Assembly (NCBI GenBank): GCA_965224785.1 | Contig: OZ245062.1 | Span: 4,464,001 to 4,528,000 of the forward strand | Direction: 5' to 3' | DNA: 64,000 nt | DNA from: JALSNL01 sp036479585 | Lineage (GTDB): Bacteria; Bacteroidota; Ignavibacteria; Ignavibacteriales; Melioribacteraceae | Shown here: positions 8,788 to 15,390 of the stretch, one piece after another | How positions within the stretch are numbered: the first letter of the stretch is position 1 | How the letters are laid out: each line of letters opens with the position of its first letter | Translations under genes and position numbers: made by a program | The notes under the pieces: generated by a model | What the model was told of the DNA's origin: nothing | Seen by the model: only the letters and a program-made list of their open reading frames with translations | Database searches by the model: none

Positions 8788-8951
8788 TGTAATCTATGCA
8801 AAAAGTGTTTCAAAAGACTTAAAAAAAATTACAAAATCATCTTTAATCCAAATAAAAGAATCCATAGAAGAATTAGAAATTTTCCAAATATATCAAACAT
8901 TAAACATCTGAGAAATCATACTCTGGCTAATTATCGTTTACGTGTAGGTTG
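8780..8951 (+). pseudogene. Remnant of RelE/ParE-family toxin
   Basis: From the ATG at 8780 the frame reads MFNVIYAKSVSKDLKKITKS, the typical beginning of RelE/ParE toxins, and stops at 8911. Just before that stop, another frame picks up FPNISNIKHLRNHTLANYRL (about 8888-8947) followed by RVG and a stop; NIKxL...YRLRVG is the conserved core of RelE/ParE proteins. So one frameshift near 8885 and damage near 8950 have inactivated the gene. The MITE-like element begins 40 bases later. The toxin identity is from motif recognition only. Confidence 0.65.
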
Positions 8952-8990
8952 ATGTGAATTGGGACTTAGACGAAATGTATATTAACTCTC

Positions 8991-9200
8991 GGCTCTATTC
9001 TAAAAAGGGATAGGTTTTATGACTAACCACGCACCGAAAGCTTTCGGTACGTGGACTTAATAACCATACACATAATGGGCTTTAGTCCACAGAAATAAAG
9101 TTATTGGGCTAAAGCCCGTTATGTATGGTTAATATTTATTCTCCGCCCTAAAGGACGGAGTTATTCAAAATGCAAACCTATCCTTTTTTAGAAAAGAGCC
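8991..9200. mobile_element. 210-bp MITE-like element with TIRs and 8-bp direct repeat
   Basis: The two ends form terminal inverted repeats of 27 bases with 25 identical positions (left from 8991, GGCTCTATTCTAAAAAGG...; right reading inwards from 9200, GGCTCTTTTCTAAAAAAGG...). TAACTCTC occurs immediately outside both ends (8983-8990 and 9201-9208), as expected for a target-site duplication. The interior contains nested hairpins: a palindrome CGAAAGCTTTCG near 9035, a 25-base imperfect stem (9062-9088 with 9106-9130), and TCCGCCC/GGACGGA near 9142. There is no open reading frame, so it must have been moved by a transposase encoded elsewhere. Confidence 0.75.
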
Positions 9201-9376
9201 TAACTCTCAAATGGATAATGAGTTTTTTATTTTGTGTTAGACAGAAACTGCGGTAAGGTTCTTAAAAAGAAAAAATAATCCTATTAAAAGAGTAGTTTAT
9301 AAAGTGTTATATTTTTATATTTATAGTTAGCAATTACAAACGTATAATTTTTCACTTTAGATAATTATTAAATCTT

Positions 9377-10519
9377 ATGGAAAATAACTCTACAGTTAAG
9401 TTTACCGACTCAACTCTATTTCAATCTCTAAAATTAATATTTTTCCTTTACTTATTTTTTCTAAGTCTTGATATGATGGGCGGTGGAATGAAGTTGTTTG
9501 GAAAAGAGTTTTCAAAGGCCTTGATTGCAACTACTACTAATCCTTTTATTGGTTTATTTATCGGAATTCTTGCAACTTCAATTATTCAAAGTTCGTCATC
9601 AACAACATCAATGGTTGTGGCAATGGTTGCCGGTGGAGCTTTTGGAGAAGATCCAACTTTAGCACTTGAGTTGTCAATTCCCATTATTATGGGAGCTAAT
9701 ATTGGAACTTCAATTACAAACACTATTGCATCACTTCCACAAATAAAAAGAAGTAATGAGTTTAAGCGGGCATTTGCTGCTGCTACAGTTCACGATTTTT
9801 TTAATTTTCTTAGTGTAATTGTTCTGTTCCCTTTACAGCTTGCAACCAATTTTTTAGGAATTGCAGCTGCAGAAATGGCTTCTATTTTTCAGGGTGTTGG
9901 CGGACTTAAGTTTCTGAGTCCTGTAAAAGCTATTACAAAACCAGTTGTAAAATCATTTCAAAAGAATTTGGAAGGATATCTTGGTAGCGATACAAATATT
10001 GTTGCTTGGATAATGGTTGGTCTTGCTTTACTACTTTTATTTGTTGCACTAAAATTTATGGTTGATGTATTAAAATCAATGGTTGTTGAAAAAGCAAAAG
10101 CTTGGTTTGATAAATATTTATTTAAAAATTCTTTGAGAGCTTTTGTTGTGGGAGTTGTACTAACATTTTTAGTTCAAAGTAGTTCAATTACAACATCGTT
10201 AATTGTACCAATGGCAGGAGCCGGTCTTTTAACTTTAAGACAAATTTTTCCATATACAATTGGTTCTAATATTGGGACAACAGTTACGGCAATTCTTGCC
10301 TCTTTAATAACAGGTAATATTGCTGCTGTTACGGTTGCTTTTTCTCATCTATTATTTAATATAAGTGGAATTATTGTTTGGTTTCCATTTAAAGAAGTAC
10401 CAATTAAAATTGCCGAGTTGTTTGCAGAGTACTCAACACGCAACAAGCTTATACCGGTTGCTTATGTTGTTATTACATTTTTTGTTATTCCAATATCATT
10501 TGTTTATTTTTTCAGTTAG
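9377..10519 (+). CDS. Na+/phosphate cotransporter family protein
   Basis: 380 residues, strongly hydrophobic, with the internal repeat of the NptA/PhoU-linked Na/Pi family: the first half contains IIQSSSSTTSMVVAMVAGG (about residue 75) and MGANIGTSITNT, the second half FLVQSSSITTSLIVPMAG and IGSNIGTTVTAIL. The duplicated QSSS motifs form the substrate and sodium site. It is shorter than members with a fused C-terminal PhoU domain; here the PhoU-like domain is a separate gene 12 bases downstream, so the two should act together in phosphate uptake or export. Confidence 0.9.
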   Translation: MENNSTVKFTDSTLFQSLKLIFFLYLFFLSLDMMGGGMKLFGKEFSKALIATTTNPFIGLFIGILATSIIQSSSSTTSMVVAMVAGGAFGEDPTLALELSIPIIMGANIGTSITNTIASLPQIKRSNEFKRAFAAATVHDFFNFLSVIVLFPLQLATNFLGIAAAEMASIFQGVGGLKFLSPVKAITKPVVKSFQKNLEGYLGSDTNIVAWIMVGLALLLLFVALKFMVDVLKSMVVEKAKAWFDKYLFKNSLRAFVVGVVLTFLVQSSSITTSLIVPMAGAGLLTLRQIFPYTIGSNIGTTVTAILASLITGNIAAVTVAFSHLLFNISGIIVWFPFKEVPIKIAELFAEYSTRNKLIPVAYVVITFFVIPISFVYFFS

Positions 10520-10531
10520 AGGGAAGGTAAT

Positions 10532-11206
10532 ATGTTAAAAGAATTAATTTCAGTTTTTACCAGTGATAGTCTATTAGATAGAGCATATAAACGTATTTTT
10601 GAAATGTTAGACTTAACACATATAATGTTTTCAGAGGCAAAAAATGTGTTAAGGCATACAGATAGTAATCAGATTGATTATGATATTAATGACCAGGATT
10701 TGGCTGTTAATAAATTTCAAAGAGAAGTTCGGAAAGATGTATTCAATCATCTGTCAATGTCAGGAGCAGAAACATTATCATCTGGTCTTGTTTTAATTAG
10801 TATTGTTATTGACTTAGAACGTATTGGTGACATTACAAAAAATATTGTTGAAATTGCACAGAGTCATCCAGCAAGATTACACTCAACTTTATTTGATGAA
10901 AAGGTAATTGAGATAGAAAATGCAGTAGCAGATAATTATGAAAAAACTGTTCGAGCATTTAAAGATTCTGATGAAGACTTGAGTAGAGAAATTATGAAAG
11001 AATATAAATGGGTAAGCAAAGCGAGTGATGAAATATTAGTTGGACTTATGCAAGATAAAGATGAATCGATGAAAGCTAGTAGTGCTGTTGCTTTAGCTTT
11101 ATATCTTCGTCAATTGAAAAGAATAAATTCTCATCTAAAAAATATTACATCAAGCGTTGTTAATCCATTCCATAGAATTGGTTACAAGGTAAAAAAGAAA
11201 AAATAA
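10532..11206 (+). CDS. PhoU-domain protein partnered with the Na/Pi transporter
   Basis: 224 residues, all-helical, with a PhoU-like three-helix repeat (LVLISIVIDLERIGDITKNIVEIA near residue 88; LALYLRQLKRINSHLKNITSSVV near residue 188). The ERIGD and RINSHLKN segments match the metal-cluster-binding E/DxxxD-type helices of PhoU proteins. A strong ribosome site (AGGGAAGG) precedes the ATG, and the gene follows the transporter by 12 bases. It probably regulates the transporter. The exact mechanism is not visible from sequence. Confidence 0.85.
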   Translation: MLKELISVFTSDSLLDRAYKRIFEMLDLTHIMFSEAKNVLRHTDSNQIDYDINDQDLAVNKFQREVRKDVFNHLSMSGAETLSSGLVLISIVIDLERIGDITKNIVEIAQSHPARLHSTLFDEKVIEIENAVADNYEKTVRAFKDSDEDLSREIMKEYKWVSKASDEILVGLMQDKDESMKASSAVALALYLRQLKRINSHLKNITSSVVNPFHRIGYKVKKKK

Positions 11207-11244
11207 TAGTTTTACATAGATAGAGTTTTTAAAAAAAGTAAAAA

Positions 11245-11457
11245 TTATTTTTTGTATTGTTCTTTCTCTTCTAGTTTTTTTAATCGTTCATCAATTGAAT
11301 TGAATGTTGAGCGAATGATAAAAATTAGAAGACTTAGAATAATTAAGATTGCTGAAATTGGAATCCAAATTGTTGTATTATTCCAAGAAATAAAAGCTGT
11401 AATTACTGCCATTACAATAAATCCAATTGACTATGGTAAATGTTTTTTGCTATTCAT
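11245..11457 (-). pseudogene. Small two-helix membrane protein interrupted by a TAG codon
   Basis: Reading the minus strand from the ATG at 11457, which has a good ribosome site (GGAAAG), gives MNSKKHLP, then TAG at 11433-11431, then SIGFIVMAVITAFIS and a second hydrophobic segment IPISAILIILSLLIFII, ending in a charged coil DERLKKLEEKEQYKK. The open frame on both sides of the stop, the membrane pattern and the ribosome site indicate a 70-residue protein with a nonsense change; TGG to TAG (LPWSIGF) is the simplest. A shortened 55-residue product could start at the internal ATG (11412). The family is not recognised. Confidence 0.55.
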
Positions 11458-11816
11458 ATTCACTTTCCATTTTTGAATTTCTACTGTAGTTGTTGAGCGA
11501 CTTTACCTATAAGTTTTTCTCCCCACTATTCTCGGTGAAGTGTTTTTTACGAAGACGGAAACAGCAATGCTTCAGGAAACACGGCGACTTACTTTTACTA
11601 TTGATCTACACTTCAAAGCAATGTTGCACAAAAACTACAAACTTAAAATTACCAGGTTTTGCCCACCGATATCGGCGGTCGGCTTGAGCGGTTGGTTATG
11701 TTTGCCCATTAAAAAAATGCTCAATAATTAGCTTGTTTTTTTACTTGCCTAAATGATTGTATAGAATTACAATCATTCTTTAGACTTAAAATGATAATTA
11801 TAACTTAAGAGGTTTT
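11458..11816. other. Gene-free stretch with attC-like motif and a hairpin
   Basis: About 360 bases without a credible gene. It is less AT-rich than its neighbours, with blocks such as GAAGACGGAAACAGC and CCACCGATATCGGCGG. It contains the attC-like motif at 11673-11694 and a hairpin AATGATTGTA/TACAATCATT (11752-11777) that could weakly terminate the minus-strand lipoprotein gene. Two short open frames on the plus strand here have no ribosome site and no recognisable protein character. Confidence 0.5.
11673..11694 (-). repeat. attC-like core motif, copy 1
   Basis: Plus strand CGGCTTGAGCGGTTGGTTAT; on the minus strand this is ATAACCAACCGCTCAAGCCG, which resembles the 5' end of integron attC sites (TAAC...CGCYTCAAG). 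A near-identical copy in the same orientation is at 12359. The complementary 3' arm of a full attC could not be found, so this is a motif, not a proven recombination site. Confidence 0.35.
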
Positions 11817-12248
11817 TCAATATTTTCTTTTTATTGCAAAGCCAGAAACTTCAATTTGAGGAATATTAGCTTCATATGCTTTCCCTACATATAATCTTTG
11901 TGAGTTTCTTACTATCTTAAAATCTACAATTGCGTCTGCCCCCATTTCAAGAGCTTCTTTATAGGCAAATTCAACAGATTCTGTTAATGAGACATGCTCA
12001 TAATCCCAATGTGGATATGGGTTAAGATAAGTGACTTTCTCGATATATTTTGCTTTAGATGTCAAAACAAAACGAACTAATCCAATAGGTTCATAATTTG
12101 AATCATATTGATAAGGGGTAAAAAGAAACCCTTTCTTTGAATACTCTCTAAAGTCTATGCCATACACTTCTCTTTGCTTTTGAAATTCTTTTACAAATGC
12201 CGGCTGGCAGGAAATAAACATAAAAATTATAAAAATTAAAATTCGCAT
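11817..12248 (-). CDS. Lipoprotein with YbjQ-like C-terminal segment
   Basis: 143 residues from the ATG at 12248, chosen because GGGAGAG lies just upstream and because it places a lipoprotein signal (MRILIFIIFMFISC, Cys14) at the N terminus; a longer frame to 12290 adds only a non-signal extension. The C-terminal part, AYKEALEMGADAIVDFKI...VSGFAIKRK, follows the pattern of YbjQ/DUF-type small domains ('A..LGADAVV...GTAV'). Function unknown. It lies between two attC-like motifs in the same orientation, as a gene cassette would. Confidence 0.65.
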   Translation of the reverse strand: MRILIFIIFMFISCQPAFVKEFQKQREVYGIDFREYSKKGFLFTPYQYDSNYEPIGLVRFVLTSKAKYIEKVTYLNPYPHWDYEHVSLTESVEFAYKEALEMGADAIVDFKIVRNSQRLYVGKAYEANIPQIEVSGFAIKRKY

Positions 12249-12358
12249 TATTGCTCTCCCTTTAATATTATTTGTGCCTAAATAATACAATAATTAAACG
12301 ATTAGTTTAATAAAAGTATTTAAATATTAAAAAACTAAACTTTACTTATGAAAACACA

Positions 12359-12379
12359 ACGGCTTAAGCGGTTAGTTAT
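12359..12379 (-). repeat. attC-like core motif, copy 2
   Basis: Plus strand CGGCTTAAGCGGTTAGTTAT, matching copy 1 at 18 of 20 positions. It sits 2-3 bases after the stop codon of the unknown gene at 12382, which is where the attC of a cassette belongs. A matching inverted right arm is not obvious. Confidence 0.35.
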
Positions 12380-12381
12380 CT

Positions 12382-13173
12382 TTAATTTAAGTTAAAATCT
12401 ATTATATATCTGAAATTGTCACTCTTCATTTGATTTTCTTCCAACTCGACTATTTTACCAGGTCCACGATAAATAATTGAAAGTAATTGTGCGATAACTG
12501 TTTCAAAATACGTGAACAAAAATTTATTGCTTTCATCCATATAATCTTTCAAAGTGTGGTCGATTTTAAATATTTTAGGTTGGATTATTAATATTTTGTC
12601 CCCTTTAATTTTAACATCAAATTTGTCCACTTTCAAATCTTCATGCTCGACAAGCGCTCTAAGATCATAGATTTCTTTTACAATTTGTCCACCATTTTCA
12701 AACCAACTATGAAATTTAGATCCTTCCTTAAGGTTCGTTAAAAAAAACTTATGAAATGATTTATGACTACTAAATCTTTTATCCAAAACATATGTGCAGA
12801 TGTTTGTAAATTTTCTTATTGACACAACTGCTTTTATCAGGAATTCTTCGAACCGTTCTTGTAATACTAACGTTGGATCATCATAAGCAAAACCATTTTT
12901 CTGATATTTAACACCATTTACAGAATTTATATTTTGAATAGATTTTTCTTCAATCTTCAAGTACTCCTTATAAGCATTTTCAACTTTTAACAATGAAGTC
13001 ATCAGGTTAAACAGTAAGTCGCTGAACTGTTTTTGTTTATCTTCTTCTCTCCAGAAAAATCCACCTTTTGCCAAATAAGAAAATTGTAGAAAAATTCTGT
13101 TAACAATTGGATTATCAGTTCCCTGATCTAATATTTTGGCAATTTTAAATTGCATATTATTTTGTATAAACAT
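12382..13173 (-). CDS. Hypothetical protein (possible HEPN-like motif)
   Basis: 263 residues, mainly helical in the first two thirds (long amphipathic stretches around residues 45-75 and 100-125) with a small beta-rich part near residues 185-200 (VKIKGDKILIIQPKIF). No family is recognised. YDLRALVEHEDLKV near residue 170 contains R-x4-H, the minimal pattern of HEPN RNases, but one such motif is weak evidence. No signal peptide or membrane helix. The gene stands alone on the minus strand in an accessory patch, ends at an attC-like motif, and may be a cassette gene. Confidence 0.6.
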   Translation of the reverse strand: MFIQNNMQFKIAKILDQGTDNPIVNRIFLQFSYLAKGGFFWREEDKQKQFSDLLFNLMTSLLKVENAYKEYLKIEEKSIQNINSVNGVKYQKNGFAYDDPTLVLQERFEEFLIKAVVSIRKFTNICTYVLDKRFSSHKSFHKFFLTNLKEGSKFHSWFENGGQIVKEIYDLRALVEHEDLKVDKFDVKIKGDKILIIQPKIFKIDHTLKDYMDESNKFLFTYFETVIAQLLSIIYRGPGKIVELEENQMKSDNFRYIIDFNLN

Positions 13174-13221
13174 AACTATTAGTTAACTAGCAAAAAAAAT
13201 TGTGCTGTATCGCATAAAATC

Positions 13222-13300
13222 ACTTCTTATCAAGTATATGTAAATACTCTGTAGTTTTTCAGCAGTATAAGCCTTTGATAACCAAGATGTAAAAACATTC
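13222..13300 (-). pseudogene. Relic of the 3' end of a D12 adenine methyltransferase gene
   Basis: Bases 13230-13271 match 14393-14435, the last codons of the neighbouring methyltransferase, at roughly nine of ten positions. Read on the minus strand with one frame correction the relic gives YTAEKTTEYLHILDKK and a stop, against YIAEKTTEYLHILEKN in the intact gene. Further right, TATCAAAGG (NYQR) is also shared, with about 24 bases missing between. The Xre/RES module sits exactly between relic and intact gene. Confidence 0.75.
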
Positions 13301-13338
13301 TGAAAACAAATTTGTTCTTAGATAAGATAAACAATAAA

Positions 13339-13824
13339 TTAACCAGTAGTACTAGCTATTTTCTTAAATAATCTAAAATCAAAAATATATGGCTCAACAC
13401 TTTTGATTTTAATTGAGTTCTTAAATTTTTTATGACTGGGATTTACAACAATATTATAAGATGGATACGCAACAGATGAAGGTATAAATATACCCAACAA
13501 GTTTTTATCAAATAATTTCACCTTACCAATATTTTGGAATACAGATAAGTCATAATTTTGAGTTCGCCAATTTTCTGGTAGAGAACGTTCCGATATTTTT
13601 TTTAGTAAAGTACTATTTTTAATAGAAAAGGTTACTAAACTATAATCATTAGGAATTAAGTGAGGAGACATATGCACAAATGATTCGAGAATTGCTCCGC
13701 AAGGATGTTCGGCAAGGTAGAGTGTATAATAACCTTTTGGATTCCATCTGCCACCAACTTTATATGCTCCATATCCGGAAAGGTCATCTGCATATCGTGA
13801 GTGTACCAATCGATAGGCATTCAC
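13339..13824 (-). CDS. RES-domain toxin (NAD+-degrading family)
   Basis: 161 residues with the RES-family pattern: YRLVHSRYADDLSGYGAYKVGGRWNPKG at the start, then TLYLAEHPCGAILESFVH. The conserved R, E and S that name the family are present (R in GGRW, E in LAEHP and ILES, S in ESF). RES toxins such as MbcT remove cellular NAD+ by phosphorolysis or hydrolysis. The start is GTG, overlapping the TAG of the antitoxin gene by one base. It is intact as far as can be seen and pairs with the upstream Xre/ParS-domain gene. Confidence 0.9.
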   Translation of the reverse strand: MNAYRLVHSRYADDLSGYGAYKVGGRWNPKGYYTLYLAEHPCGAILESFVHMSPHLIPNDYSLVTFSIKNSTLLKKISERSLPENWRTQNYDLSVFQNIGKVKLFDKNLLGIFIPSSVAYPSYNIVVNPSHKKFKNSIKIKSVEPYIFDFRLFKKIASTTG

Positions 13825-14234
13825 TATATAAAAACTCCGTGTTCAATTCTAGTTAGTTCTTCATTTACTAAATTTATTCCTGACAAACTACCAATTAATT
13901 CTATTGGACGTTTGTTATCAAAAACAATTGATTGAGTTTTAAGCCAGTTAGTAATTTTATCATGACTTCCAAAAATATTTTCGCCATATTCAATAAGTTG
14001 CGAAACTTGTAAAATTTTATCGGATGAATCAAAATCCATTTTCCCGATTTTGTTACGACGATGCCAAGTGCTTAAACTAATTCGCAAATAAGTTATTAGT
14101 TCATTAACAGAAATATTGAGGTAGGTTGAAATTTTTTTTACAGTTTCTGTTGATATACCATCCTCGAGATTTTTAATTACGTGAACAGTACCAATTCTTT
14201 TTCTTACTTTTGATTCTACTAAAGAAGTAGCCAA
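13824..14234 (-). CDS. Xre/MbcA/ParS-type antitoxin of the RES toxin
   Basis: 136 residues. The N-terminal helical region (ISTETVKKISTYLNISVNELITYLRISLSTWHRRNKIG) is the Xre-like HTH of this antitoxin family, and the C-terminal part with VSQLIEYGENIFGSHDKITNWL...RPIELIGSLSGINLVNEELTRIEHGV is the toxin-binding (MbcA/ParS/DUF2384) domain, including the PxELIxSxxG-like core. It binds and neutralises the RES protein and probably represses its own promoter. The order antitoxin-toxin with a one-base overlap is typical. Confidence 0.9.
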   Translation of the reverse strand: MATSLVESKVRKRIGTVHVIKNLEDGISTETVKKISTYLNISVNELITYLRISLSTWHRRNKIGKMDFDSSDKILQVSQLIEYGENIFGSHDKITNWLKTQSIVFDNKRPIELIGSLSGINLVNEELTRIEHGVFI

Positions 14235-14382
14235 AACAAACTCCTATTTATTATTCCATCTGGCACTAATATAATGTCATTTGGAATGATTGTCAATAGT
14301 AAAATTTGTAAATATTTTTTTAAACATTGTAATAAATTAGTTTTCTATAGAAGCGGACTAAAAAGAAATGATAGAGTTGATA

Positions 14383-15381
14383 TTAATTTTTCTCAAGTAT
14401 ATGTAAATACTCCGTAGTTTTTTCTGCAATGTAAGTTCTGTTTTCATCTCTATCTGCTTTAAACCTTTGATAGTTTTTTGATTCGGCAACATTATACTTA
14501 CCATATTTTGACATGGTTTTTTTTATGTAATCGAAAGGAAGAAGACCTTCATTATTATAACTTAAAAATATATGCTTGAATTTTGCTTTCTTAATTAGAT
14601 CTTCAAATTCTTGAGCGACGTCTTTTTTAGTGCAATATTTTGATCTATTATAATCTCTCAGTCCCGTTATACCAGAAGGAATAAAATTATCATAAAGTGC
14701 AATTGTATTTAGAAGGTGGTAGTTGGCTCCATATTGTCTATGGTTGTACGGCGGATCTAAGTATAGAATATCACCTTCAATTTTTGAAATAAGAGTATTT
14801 GAATCTTCCATAAATACATCATGAGAGTTTTCATTAGTTTCATAAATAGCCGGTTTTAATTCTAAAGTTTTTAATGCTGTTTTTTTAATCTTTTTTAAAT
14901 AAGCTCCATAAACAGATGCAGTGTTTGCAACTTTATCTGCCGATTCAATTAAGGAAGCCAATAAATGGAAATATAAATCTTTACTTATTTTTTTCGCTTT
15001 CTTAAGTTTTTCAATTTCAATTCTAACTGCATCTATTTTTTTTCCGTTTTCATCAGAAAAATAATTCCTTTCTCCGTGTCCACCTTTGCAGTAGTTCTTA
15101 TAAATAAATCCTTCAACACCTTTTAGAGAATTGAGATTTTGAAATAACGAGCTAGCATCTATTTGTTTATGATTACCAATATAGTTTCTCAATAAGACAA
15201 AACTATAAAATTCAAAATCGCTGGCAATTATTTTTTTTACTTTTGTCTTTAATTTTCTAGCTACAATTCCGGTTCCACCAAATATTTCAGCATAAACTTT
15301 ATTGCTAAAACCACCAACATTTTCTTCAATGGAATTTATTATAAAATCAGTCAACTTATTTTTGGAACCGATGTAGTTCAT
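14383..15381 (-). CDS. D12-class DNA N6-adenine methyltransferase
   Basis: 332 residues. Motif X/I region: MNYIGSKNKL at the N terminus and YAEIFGGTGIVARKL (residues ~29-43) for S-adenosylmethionine; the catalytic motif is DPPYNHRQYG near residue 210. This is the Dam/D12 family that methylates adenine in DNA. No restriction endonuclease lies beside it, so it may be an orphan or phage/mobile-derived methylase; its target is not predictable here. It starts 9 bases after the DEAD-box helicase gene on the same strand. A degraded copy of its 3' end occurs at 13222-13300. Confidence 0.88.
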   Translation of the reverse strand: MNYIGSKNKLTDFIINSIEENVGGFSNKVYAEIFGGTGIVARKLKTKVKKIIASDFEFYSFVLLRNYIGNHKQIDASSLFQNLNSLKGVEGFIYKNYCKGGHGERNYFSDENGKKIDAVRIEIEKLKKAKKISKDLYFHLLASLIESADKVANTASVYGAYLKKIKKTALKTLELKPAIYETNENSHDVFMEDSNTLISKIEGDILYLDPPYNHRQYGANYHLLNTIALYDNFIPSGITGLRDYNRSKYCTKKDVAQEFEDLIKKAKFKHIFLSYNNEGLLPFDYIKKTMSKYGKYNVAESKNYQRFKADRDENRTYIAEKTTEYLHILEKN

Positions 15382-15390
15382 TCTAACTTT

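Noticed and set aside
11490..11731. Overlapping short plus-strand open frames in the attC-like region
   Set aside because: No ribosome site, unusual composition and no protein-like pattern; the region is better explained as non-coding.
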